From Lactococcus allomyrinae (GTDB lineage: Bacteria > Bacillota > Bacilli > Lactobacillales > Streptococcaceae), in NCBI RefSeq assembly GCF_003627095.1, contig NZ_CP032627.1:124001-188000 (forward strand): 64,000 bases of DNA, read 5' to 3'. Of the stretch, positions 44,263 through 51,488 are shown in pieces. The notes below the pieces were generated by a model. That model ran no database searches. It saw only the letters and a program-made list of their open reading frames with translations, and was not told where the DNA came from. Every line of letters begins with the position of its first letter. Within the stretch, counting starts at the first letter, position 1. Made by a program: the position numbers and the translations under genes.

Positions 44263-44297
44263 AAATAATTTCTCTTTTCTAAATAAGTTGTTAAAAT

Positions 44298-44325
44298 GGA
44301 TTGACTCGTCAACCCTAAAATTATA
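44298..44325 (-). promoter_or_regulatory. promoter and dyad before the MacB-like gene
   Basis: On the minus strand TATAAT (plus 44320-44325) is followed at once by a dyad of GGGTTGAC and GTCAATCC (plus 44298-44315, one mismatch) around the likely start of transcription, a plausible repressor site. Confidence 0.5.
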
Positions 44326-44359
44326 CTACTTTTTAATTGTACCTTAAATTTCATAAATA

Positions 44360-44383
44360 AAAATAAGACCTAAGTCTTATTTT
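44360..44383 (-). terminator. terminator of the zinc ribbon gene
   Basis: AAAATAAGAC and GTCTTATTTT around CTAA, followed on the minus strand by a T run. Confidence 0.8.
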
Positions 44384-44400
44384 GAAAATTATTTTCAAGA

Positions 44401-44619
44401 TTATCCGTTGAACAAAAAGTCTAAAATGTTCATGCCTGTACTGGTTTGGGCTTTGTAAAGTTCGGTGTAACCACACTGTGAACAGGAGATCGTAATGTAT
44501 TTTTTGTTTTGGACGTTAAATAATTTTGAAAAATCGCCACCTGTCGCTTGTAATTGGTCTTGTTCAAAGTTGTGATTGCCGCATTTGACGCAGACGTATT
44601 GTTGTTGATAGCCGTTCAT
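44401..44619 (-). CDS. small zinc ribbon protein
   Basis: A 72-residue protein with two CxxC pairs, YVCVKCGNHNFE and ITISCSQCGYTELY, framing a zinc ribbon. It resembles small nucleic-acid-binding zinc finger proteins of lactic acid bacteria; the function is not established. The site AAGGAGGAAC is strong. Monocistronic with its own terminator. Confidence 0.85.
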   Translation of the reverse strand: MNGYQQQYVCVKCGNHNFEQDQLQATGGDFSKLFNVQNKKYITISCSQCGYTELYKAQTSTGMNILDFLFNG

Positions 44620-44631
44620 GATTGTTCCTCC

Positions 44632-44775
44632 TTATACTCGTTTCATTTCATAGTTTTTTGCCGAAAAATCATGAAATGAACTGCAGATATCCTGCTTTGC
44701 GCTGGTGCAAGAAATGATTTGTGTTTCTTGCAGGCTTGACTTTTAAGTTGAATGTTTAAAGGTCAAGTCGTATTT
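44632..44775 (-). repeat. family C structured intergenic repeat, copy 5 (inverted)
   Basis: In reverse: AACATTCAACTTAAAAGTC, TTCTTGCACCAGCGCAAAGC, AGGATATCTGCAGTTCATTT, and a long hairpin TTCATTTCATGATTTTT/AAAAAACTATGAAATGAA, ending CGAGTATAAG. Same modules as the other copies with changed stems. Confidence 0.65.
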
Positions 44776-45523
44776 AAGATATGAGTTCGAGTGCTTAGAA
44801 ACGATTATTATTCGTTTTTGTGGACGTCGAGCTCTATTACAAGATGTTTGGAGTGATCTTTATACTATGTATGAGTTCATTTCTTATATTGTTTAATTTA
44901 TAAGATTATCTTCCGCTATATGTGACAGATTTATAAGAGCGAGTTAGATGTTTAACTACTTTAAGGTTTTATAAGTTGTGAATAAATGCTAGTCCAATGT
45001 CTCCAAAATCAGTTAGTAATTTCATTATAGCGCAAATGATGAATATTTTTTAATCATTTGGCAGAGGTTCTTGTAAACGTTTTAATTTATTTTACAATTC
45101 TAAGTTCTTTTTGTCAATAATAATTTACTGACAGAGGTTTGGAATAAGTTTACTTCTAAATCTGCTAAATACAAAGGTACGAGTGTCAAAATGTTTGAAC
45201 AAGGATAGTGGAGTGAGAGGAGGAATAGAACAAATGGATGTCTAACGTAAGATGGGCTTTAACCTCTAATGGAATATTTGGGAGTAAAAAGGTATCATTT
45301 TTTGAGCTGTTTTTTTGATAAAATTAAGTTCGGTTGCTTAGAACTCAGGAAAATAGATAAAAGTTTCCAATGAGCGTTGTTCATCTCCGTGCTTTCAACA
45401 CTACGTTGTCCTTTGACTTATGTATTAGGTCAGAAAGAGCCAAATAGCGATTTTCATGAGTTCTGGACAAGCAACCTCACATCTTGTTATAATATTTTTA
45501 TATAAAAGAAAGCAGGCAAGTCA
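44776..45523. other. long gene-free stretch before the 45524 gene
   Basis: About 750 bases without a supported gene. It holds TTGTAAACGTTTTAA at 45071 (one base from a cre site), a CTGACAG half-site at 45128, and a family B copy at about 45325-45490 (GCTTAGAACTCAGG, CCAATGAGCGTTGTTCATCTC, GAGTTCTGGACAAG). An extended -10 TGTTATAAT near 45484 should drive the next gene. Weak coding-like fragments around 44765-44900 are not convincing. Confidence 0.5.
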
Positions 45524-46006
45524 ATGGTGTATAAAGTTAATTTTAAAGAGGTGGAAACGATTGGTTTTGAAAATTCACCTGTAGCAGAGGCTTTAGCGGG
45601 TTTACGTGCAAATGAGGCACGTTATTTTTGGAATAAATATAAGTTTGAATATGTCACGTATCCAGCAAACGAAAAGTCTGAGTTGGTTGAGTTGATGACA
45701 AAAATCTTGAAGGAAGAACGTGATTTGGTTTTTTCTGCAAAATTGCTTGAGGTAGCTGTTTATGAAGATGAACAGGTGTTCTGGCCAGAGTTTTACTATG
45801 AGGATGGTATGGTACTGAACCTGCTTTATGAAAAAGTACCAGCGGTTGAGGGGAAAAAACCTAAGCGTGCGGTTGGAATCAAGCTGTCAGTAGGGATGGA
45901 GATTCCGTCAGAACTTGAAGGAAAATTCAAATTTGCACGTCAACGCTCAAAACTTGCTGGAGAAGTGCGGGGATCATTTTTTACTGTGAAACAAGAGTGG
46001 TTATGA
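45524..46006 (+). CDS. hypothetical cytoplasmic protein
   Basis: I do not recognise this 160-residue protein. It is acidic-basic mixed with no membrane segment; notable stretches are NEARYFWNKYKFEYVTYP, VFWPEFYYEDGMVLNLLYE and a C-terminal FKFARQRSKLAGEVRGSFF. The many aromatic residues suggest a compact beta-rich fold. Single gene behind its own -10 box and a weak site (AAAGCAGG). Confidence 0.7.
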   Translation: MVYKVNFKEVETIGFENSPVAEALAGLRANEARYFWNKYKFEYVTYPANEKSELVELMTKILKEERDLVFSAKLLEVAVYEDEQVFWPEFYYEDGMVLNLLYEKVPAVEGKKPKRAVGIKLSVGMEIPSELEGKFKFARQRSKLAGEVRGSFFTVKQEWL

Positions 46007-46282
46007 TTTTATTGAAGCACGCACTAACTTTGAATTTTGTTCGACTGCCCTAGGGTGTTAGTGTTCTGGGACAAGGAGACCTCTTATCAAAGATGTTAAG
46101 CAGACTGTTGCATCTTTAGCTGCGTACAGGGCGCTTAGTTGTTACACCTAGAGGTTGTATCTTAAATTCAGTGGGGGCTGAAACTCTCATTGAATAAATT
46201 TTGACTTCATTTACTGACAGCTTTTTTGTCAGTAAAAAGTATTATGAAAACGGATTAAAATGGCGTTTGTGGCGTTTTCTGT
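46007..46282. repeat. repeat-rich gap before the DUF1275 gene
   Basis: Contains a TTATCAAAGATGTTAAGC piece, an inverted CAGTGGGGGCTG/ACTCTCATTGAAT element related to 35455-35485, and the hairpin TTACTGACAG/TTTGTCAGTAA at 46212-46235 made from two palindrome half-sites. No gene is seen. Confidence 0.5.
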
Positions 46283-46288
46283 TATAAT
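46280..46288 (+). promoter_or_regulatory. extended -10 promoter of the DUF1275 gene
   Basis: TGTTATAAT ends 6 nt before the ATG at 46295; leaderless mRNA predicted. Confidence 0.75.
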
Positions 46289-46294
46289 CATAGT

Positions 46295-46957
46295 ATGGAT
46301 ACACAGATTAAAGAGAAATTTCGAATTGCTTTGCTTTTTGCTTTGAATGCAGGTTTTATGGATGGTTTTTCATTTTTTCATTTTGATGAACGATTTATTG
46401 GGGCGCAGTCAGGGAATTTGATACAGGCTGGGATTAATATGGCGCAGGGAAATTTTGCGCGCTTTTGGGACTTCGCGATTCCAATGATTTTCTTTGTGTT
46501 AGGCGTGATGACACGAGGTATTTATTCCAACTATTTAATAAAAAGACATCGGTTTGATGCAACTTATCTACTTTTCATTCAATGGGTGGGTGTGACGATT
46601 TTTGCGCTCGCTTATGGTTTGGGATTGCAACTTCCGGTATCACTCTATGTCGGGATTTTCAGTTATTTTATGTCAATACAATATGATGCATTCACGAAAG
46701 TTCATGGGTTTGCTTACGGAAGTATTTTCATGACGGGGAATATGAAGTCAATGGCAGCGAAGCTGGCACAATTTTTTATCACAAAAGATAAAGAGAATCT
46801 AAGACCAGTTGGGATTTATGCGCTTTTGATTGGGATATTTTTTGCAGGGGCTATGGTTGCGACTTTGCTTGGATACGTGATGGGTAATTGGACGATGATG
46901 GGCTCTACGATTTTGATTGGCCTAGCTTATTTGATTGTTCGCCTTGAGGTGGTGTGA
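46295..46957 (+). CDS. DUF1275 (YoaK-type) membrane protein
   Basis: A 220-residue membrane protein with about six segments. LLFALNAGFMDGFSFFHFDERFIGAQSGNLIQ at the N-terminus (the GFMDG and QSGN motifs) and FMTGNMKSMA in the middle are DUF1275 signatures. The family has no proven function. No ribosome binding site; a -10 box lies 6 nt before the ATG. Confidence 0.88.
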   Translation: MDTQIKEKFRIALLFALNAGFMDGFSFFHFDERFIGAQSGNLIQAGINMAQGNFARFWDFAIPMIFFVLGVMTRGIYSNYLIKRHRFDATYLLFIQWVGVTIFALAYGLGLQLPVSLYVGIFSYFMSIQYDAFTKVHGFAYGSIFMTGNMKSMAAKLAQFFITKDKENLRPVGIYALLIGIFFAGAMVATLLGYVMGNWTMMGSTILIGLAYLIVRLEVV

Positions 46958-47023
46958 TTTCCGAATGAACTGATGAAATTAAAAAATAATTGCCAAATTT
47001 TTTGGCTTTTTTTTATTGATAAA

Positions 47024-47032
47024 TGTTAAAAT
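47024..47032 (+). promoter_or_regulatory. extended -10 promoter of the malic/malolactic enzyme gene
   Basis: TGTTAAAAT ends 6 nt before the ATG at 47039; leaderless mRNA predicted. Confidence 0.7.
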
Positions 47033-47038
47033 TTACTT

Positions 47039-48673
47039 ATGGAAAAAAATGAAACTTACGGAAAAAATGTGCTGACAGAACCATTTATCAACAAGGGGAC
47101 AGCATTTACTGATGAAGAACGAACGAGATTACATTTGCATGGACTTTTGCCTGCAGCTGTTGAAACTTTATCTGAACAGGTTAATCGTGTTTACAAAAAG
47201 CTGTCAGTACTGACAGAAAATTATGCAAAGAATCAATATCTCATGTCAATTTATAATTCAAATAGAAACTTGTATTATGCGATTGTGGCTGCACACACAG
47301 AGGAGTTGTTGCCCGTCATTTATACGCCAACCATTGCGGATGCTGTGACTCATTTTTCTCGTGATTTTGTACTGCCTCATGATGCAGCATATTTGGACAC
47401 CGCACATCCCGAACGTATTGAGAAAGCATTAAAATCAGCTGCTGCAAGCCTTGATGCTGTTGATGTGATGGTCATTACTGACGGAGAGGGTGTACTTGGG
47501 ATTGGTGACTGGGGTGTCGGTGGTGTCATGATTTCAGTTGGAAAATTGGCAGTTTATACTGTTGCATCAGGTCTTGACCCCAGACGGGTCCTTCCTGTTG
47601 TCATTGACAATGGAACCGCGAATCCTGAATTGCTTGCCGACCCAGATTATATTGGAAAAAAAATAGCACGTAAGACAGGTGGAGAATATCTGGCTTACAT
47701 TGACGAATTTGTAAAAGTTGCGAGTCAACTATTTCCTGATGTCCTGTTCCATTGGGAAGATTTTGGCCGAGGGAATGCAGCAACAATTTTAGAAACTTAT
47801 CAGGACAAAATCACAACATTTAATGATGATATTCAGGGGACTGGAATTATGATGGCAGCAGCAGTTTATGCAGTTGCTGAAGTAACAGAAAAAACGATTG
47901 ATGCACATCGCTATCTCATTTTCGGTGGAGGAACTGCAGGAATCGGTATTGCCGACCAGATTCGTTGTGAATTAATGCTGACAGGACTGACAGAAAGTGA
48001 AGCCTATGACAAAATTTATGTCGTTGATCGCTTTGGACTCGTTACACAAAGTTTGTCAGCACTGACAGAAGGTCAAAAACGTTATGCGCGAAGAGAAACT
48101 TCACTGACAGGTTTGTCAGTACTGACAGAAATTATTGAAGAGGTAAAACCCTCAGTTTTGATTGGTTGTTCTGGACAAACAGGGGCATTTACTGAAGCAG
48201 CCGTGCGTAAGATGGCTGAAATCAATGAACGTCCAGCTATTTTACCGATTTCGAATCCAACTAAACTTTGCGAAGCAACAGCAGAAGATTTGATTAAATG
48301 GACAAACGGAAAAGCGCTTGTTGTAACAGGTAGCCCATCAAGCCCAGTCCTTTTTGAGGGACATACTTATGTGATTGGGCAGGCGAATAATGCACTGCTT
48401 TACCCAGGACTAGGACTAGGGATTGTTGTCGCAAAAGCAAGTACAGTCACACAAAATATGCTCTCAAAAGCAGCAGGTGCGATTTCTTCATTGCAAGATT
48501 TGAGTCAGCTTGGAGCGCCAATTTTACCTCCATTAAAGTTTGTTCGCGAAGCTTCACGCTATGTTGCCCAAGCAGTCGTTCAAGCGGCAATTGATGATGG
48601 TGTTGCAACAAGAAAAATTCAAGATGCACAAAAAGCCGTAGAGCAAGAGATTTGGAGCCCAAAATATGACTGA
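47039..48673 (+). CDS. malic enzyme / malolactic enzyme family protein
   Basis: A 544-residue NAD-dependent enzyme converting malate to pyruvate (malic) or directly to lactate (malolactic). NKGTAFTDEERTRLHLHGLLP, YTPTIADA, ITDGEGVLGIGDWGVGG with the metal/substrate site, FNDDIQGTG, the nucleotide fold FGGGTAGIGIADQI and SNPTKLCEATAEDLIKWT support the family. VDRFGLVTQ and LIGCSGQTGAFTEA lean to malic enzyme, HWEDFGRGNAATIL to malolactic, so I leave the choice open. Six or more CTGACAG half-sites lie inside it, encoding LTEP, KKLSVLTEN, LTGLTE, LSALTEG and LTGLSVLTE. It overlaps fumC by 8 bases and is predicted leaderless. Confidence 0.9.
   Translation: MEKNETYGKNVLTEPFINKGTAFTDEERTRLHLHGLLPAAVETLSEQVNRVYKKLSVLTENYAKNQYLMSIYNSNRNLYYAIVAAHTEELLPVIYTPTIADAVTHFSRDFVLPHDAAYLDTAHPERIEKALKSAAASLDAVDVMVITDGEGVLGIGDWGVGGVMISVGKLAVYTVASGLDPRRVLPVVIDNGTANPELLADPDYIGKKIARKTGGEYLAYIDEFVKVASQLFPDVLFHWEDFGRGNAATILETYQDKITTFNDDIQGTGIMMAAAVYAVAEVTEKTIDAHRYLIFGGGTAGIGIADQIRCELMLTGLTESEAYDKIYVVDRFGLVTQSLSALTEGQKRYARRETSLTGLSVLTEIIEEVKPSVLIGCSGQTGAFTEAAVRKMAEINERPAILPISNPTKLCEATAEDLIKWTNGKALVVTGSPSSPVLFEGHTYVIGQANNALLYPGLGLGIVVAKASTVTQNMLSKAAGAISSLQDLSQLGAPILPPLKFVREASRYVAQAVVQAAIDDGVATRKIQDAQKAVEQEIWSPKYD
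47201..47216. repeat. CTGTCAG palindrome in the malic/malolactic gene
   Basis: CTGTCAGTACTGACAG followed by AA, in frame as LSVLTE at residues 55-60. Confidence 0.8.
47978..48128. repeat. five further half-sites in the malic/malolactic gene
   Basis: CTGACAG at 47978 and 47987, TGTCAGCACTGACAG at 48054-48068, CTGACAG at 48104 and TGTCAGTACTGACAG at 48114-48128, all in the LTE/LTG frame. Confidence 0.8.
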
Positions 48674-50054
48674 ATATCGTTATGAATATGACACTTTAGG
48701 AAAAGTCAAAGTACCACTAGAAGCCAACTGGCAAGCGCAAACTCAACGTTCATTGGAAAATTTTCCGACAGGAGAAAAAATGCCTCTAGGTGTGATTCGC
48801 GCACTTTTGAACCTAAAAAAAGCCGCAGCAATTTCAAATACTGAACTAGGACAACTTGAGAAAGAAAAATCTGATGCTATTTCAACAACAATTGACGAGC
48901 TTCTACTCCGTTCAGAGAGTGGGCTGAGGGATGATTTTCCATTATCCATCTACCAGACAGGCTCAGGCACTCAGACTAATATGAATGTCAATGAAGTTGT
49001 CGCCCATTTAGCAAGCACTTCGCAGTTTACGATTTTGCCAAATGACGATGTTAATCGTGGACAAAGTTCCAACGATATTTTTCCAACAGCAATGAATATT
49101 GTAGCAGTTGAAGCACTTGCAAAGCTTGAGCAAGCAGTACAGACGTTGATTGACAGCCTGCGCGTGAAACAAGAAGAATTTTGGGCGATTGTGAAAGTTG
49201 GACGAACACATTTACAAGATGCAACTCCGCTTACCGTTGGGCAAGAAATATCAGGTTATATTTCAGCGTTAAAACATGATTTAGACTATTTGCAACAATT
49301 GCGTCCGACGCTTTATGAACTTGCGGTGGGAGGAACAGCAGTTGGAACGGGCCTCAATGCAAATCCTGACTTGGGTGAATGTATCGCGATACAGATTTCA
49401 GCAGTTTATGGTTTTCCTTTCAGTGCAAAATCCAATAAATTTTATGGTTTAGCACATCATTCAGGATTGAGCGTTGTCCATGGAGCGATTAAAACACTTG
49501 CTGCAGACCTGATGAAGATTGCCAATGATATTCGTTTTCTAGCTTCAGGACCACGTGCTGCCTATGGTGAATTTAACATTCCAGCGAATGAACCAGGCTC
49601 ATCTATCATGCCCGGTAAAGTCAATCCGACACAAGCAGAAGCATTGACAATGGCTGTTTTGCGAGTCTTTGGAAATGATGCAACAGTCACTATGGCGAGC
49701 AGTCAAGGAAACTTTGAAATGAATGTTTATAAGCCTGTTCTCATCGCAGCATTTCTGGAATCTGCAGAACTTCTCACAGGGACAATCATAGGTTTTGCTC
49801 AAAAAACCATAGCAGGTCTTGCAATTAACGAACGGCGTATGGAGGACCTGCTAGATAACTCATTGATGACAGTTACTGCACTTTCGCCACACATCGGTTA
49901 TCATGCTGCAGCAGAAATCGCCCAAAAAGCAGAAACAGAAGGGTTAACACTTAAAGCAGCCGCAATTTCTTCTGGTTTAGTTAGCACCTCTGATTTTGAG
50001 CAATGGATGGATTTTGCTGCTATGACAAATTTGGAAAGGTCAGAAAAAGAATGA
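48666..50054 (+). CDS. fumC: class II fumarate hydratase
   Basis: FumC interconverts fumarate and malate. The 462-residue protein has the superfamily signature GSSIMPGKVNPTQ, VGRTHLQDATPLT with the catalytic His, NRGQSSNDIFPTA and TGSGTQTNMNVNE. It starts 8 bases inside the malic/malolactic gene (behind GGAGC), so the pair forms an operon that can turn fumarate into malate and then pyruvate or lactate. A terminator follows. Confidence 0.95.
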   Translation: MTEYRYEYDTLGKVKVPLEANWQAQTQRSLENFPTGEKMPLGVIRALLNLKKAAAISNTELGQLEKEKSDAISTTIDELLLRSESGLRDDFPLSIYQTGSGTQTNMNVNEVVAHLASTSQFTILPNDDVNRGQSSNDIFPTAMNIVAVEALAKLEQAVQTLIDSLRVKQEEFWAIVKVGRTHLQDATPLTVGQEISGYISALKHDLDYLQQLRPTLYELAVGGTAVGTGLNANPDLGECIAIQISAVYGFPFSAKSNKFYGLAHHSGLSVVHGAIKTLAADLMKIANDIRFLASGPRAAYGEFNIPANEPGSSIMPGKVNPTQAEALTMAVLRVFGNDATVTMASSQGNFEMNVYKPVLIAAFLESAELLTGTIIGFAQKTIAGLAINERRMEDLLDNSLMTVTALSPHIGYHAAAEIAQKAETEGLTLKAAAISSGLVSTSDFEQWMDFAAMTNLERSEKE

Positions 50055-50081
50055 ACTTAGGAATATTCCTAGGTTTTTTTT
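50055..50081 (+). terminator. fumC terminator
   Basis: AACTTAGGAAT and ATTCCTAGGTT form a stem of about ten pairs followed by eight T's. Confidence 0.88.
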
Positions 50082-50156
50082 GTAGTATTAAAACAATTGT
50101 GATAGGACTCAAATTTGTAAGAAGTAATCAAAAGATGAAAATGATGTATTAAATTC

Positions 50157-50184
50157 TTGACATGGATTTTCAAAGTGATAAAAT
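50157..50184 (+). promoter_or_regulatory. lctO promoter
   Basis: TTGACA (50157-50162), 16 bases, TAAAAT (50179-50184) with an extending TGA. Confidence 0.8.
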
Positions 50185-50194
50185 ATAAAGTGTA

Positions 50195-50210
50195 GTTTAC
50201 AAATGTAAAC
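50195..50210. promoter_or_regulatory. cop box (CopR operator) at the lctO promoter
   Basis: GTTTACAAATGTAAAC is a perfect dyad containing TACAAATGTA, which fits the lactococcal cop box TACANNTGTA, just downstream of the -10 box. Copper induction of lactate oxidase through CopR is known in L. lactis. Confidence 0.85.
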
Positions 50211-50249
50211 GATAGATTATTGTCATTATGAAGAGAAAGAGGGAGAAAA

Positions 50250-51350
50250 ATGGCTTATATCACAAGTTCAGATGAAGAAAAAGTAGAAATTGTCAACATC
50301 AAATCTTTGGAAACACGTGTGAAAGAACGCATGGAAGCACAGGGAAATAAAGGTGCCTTTGGTTATATCAGAGGTGGTTCTGAAGATGAATGGACAATGG
50401 CAGAAAACACCACAGCGTTCAATCATAAAAAAATTGTTCCACGAGTTTTGCGTGGTGTAGACTCAGCAGATTTGAGTACATCAGTTTTGGGGATAAATTT
50501 GAAGACACCAATCATTCAAGCTCCAGTTGCAGCACAAGGACTTGCTCATATGAAGGGAGAAGTTGATACAGCAAAGGCAATGGCAGAAGTTGGCTCATTG
50601 TTTTCAATTAGTACCTATGGTAGTACTTCTGTTGAAGAGGCGGCGGCAGTAGCTCCTGGTGCTCCTCAGTTTTTCCAACTTTACATGAGTAAAGATGACC
50701 ATTTTAACGAATTTTTGCTGAAAAAGGCTGTAGAAGCTGGGGTAAAGGCCATTATTTTGACGGCTGACTCAACTTTGGGTGGTTATCGTGAAGAGGATGT
50801 TATCAATCATTTCCAATTTCCACTTCCTATGCCTAATCTAGCTGCTTTTTCTGAGTCTGATGGTACAGGTAAAGGGATTGGTGAAATTTATGCGGCTGCA
50901 AAACAAGGTTTGGTATTAGAAGATATTCAAAAAATTAAAGCTATTACAGGTTTACCTGTTCTTGTCAAGGGAATTCAATCGCCAGATGATGCTTTGCTTG
51001 CGATAGAAGCTGGCGCTGATGGTATTTGGGTGTCTAATCATGGTGGACGTCAATTAGATGGAGGACCTGCTTCATTTGATGTATTGCCAGCAATTGCAAA
51101 AGCAGTCAATAAGCGCGTCCCAGTTATTTTTGACAGTGGAGTTCGTCGTGGAGAACACGTTTTTAAGGCACTAGCAAGTGGGGCAGACCTTGTTGCTGTT
51201 GGACGCCCTGTTCTTTATGGCTTAAATCTTGGTGGCGCATTGGGTGTTCAATCTGTTTTTGAACATCTTAATAAGGAACTTTCAATCACTATGCAATTGG
51301 CAGGTACTAAAACGATTGATGAGATAAAAAATACAGCGTTGATTGATTAG
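50250..51350 (+). CDS. lctO: L-lactate oxidase (FMN-dependent)
   Basis: LctO oxidises L-lactate with oxygen to pyruvate and hydrogen peroxide. The 366-residue TIM-barrel flavoprotein has the signature SNHGGRQLDGGPA with the active His/Arg, ILTADSTLGGYRE, and VIFDSGVRRGEHVFKALASGAD for FMN phosphate binding. The ATG follows AGAGGGAGA. A cop box at the promoter predicts copper control, and a terminator follows at 51378. Confidence 0.94.
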   Translation: MAYITSSDEEKVEIVNIKSLETRVKERMEAQGNKGAFGYIRGGSEDEWTMAENTTAFNHKKIVPRVLRGVDSADLSTSVLGINLKTPIIQAPVAAQGLAHMKGEVDTAKAMAEVGSLFSISTYGSTSVEEAAAVAPGAPQFFQLYMSKDDHFNEFLLKKAVEAGVKAIILTADSTLGGYREEDVINHFQFPLPMPNLAAFSESDGTGKGIGEIYAAAKQGLVLEDIQKIKAITGLPVLVKGIQSPDDALLAIEAGADGIWVSNHGGRQLDGGPASFDVLPAIAKAVNKRVPVIFDSGVRRGEHVFKALASGADLVAVGRPVLYGLNLGGALGVQSVFEHLNKELSITMQLAGTKTIDEIKNTALID

Positions 51351-51377
51351 TCATGAGAAGATTACTTAAAAAAATAA

Positions 51378-51414
51378 AAGTCTGAACTTCATTAATGGTG
51401 TTCAGGCTTTTTTT
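51378..51414 (+). terminator. lctO terminator
   Basis: AAGTCTGAAC and GTTCAGGCTT pair around a twelve-base loop, followed by T's. Confidence 0.85.
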
Positions 51415-51488
51415 GTTTCTTGATGGGAATCAATCTTTATTTTTATTTGCGATGATAGAATGGAGTTATCAAAAAGGAGGGAATCTTG

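Noticed and set aside
44765-44910. 40-odd codon open frame (ending YEFISYIV)
   Set aside because: No start with a ribosome binding site, no recognised family, adjacent to a family C repeat; likely chance.
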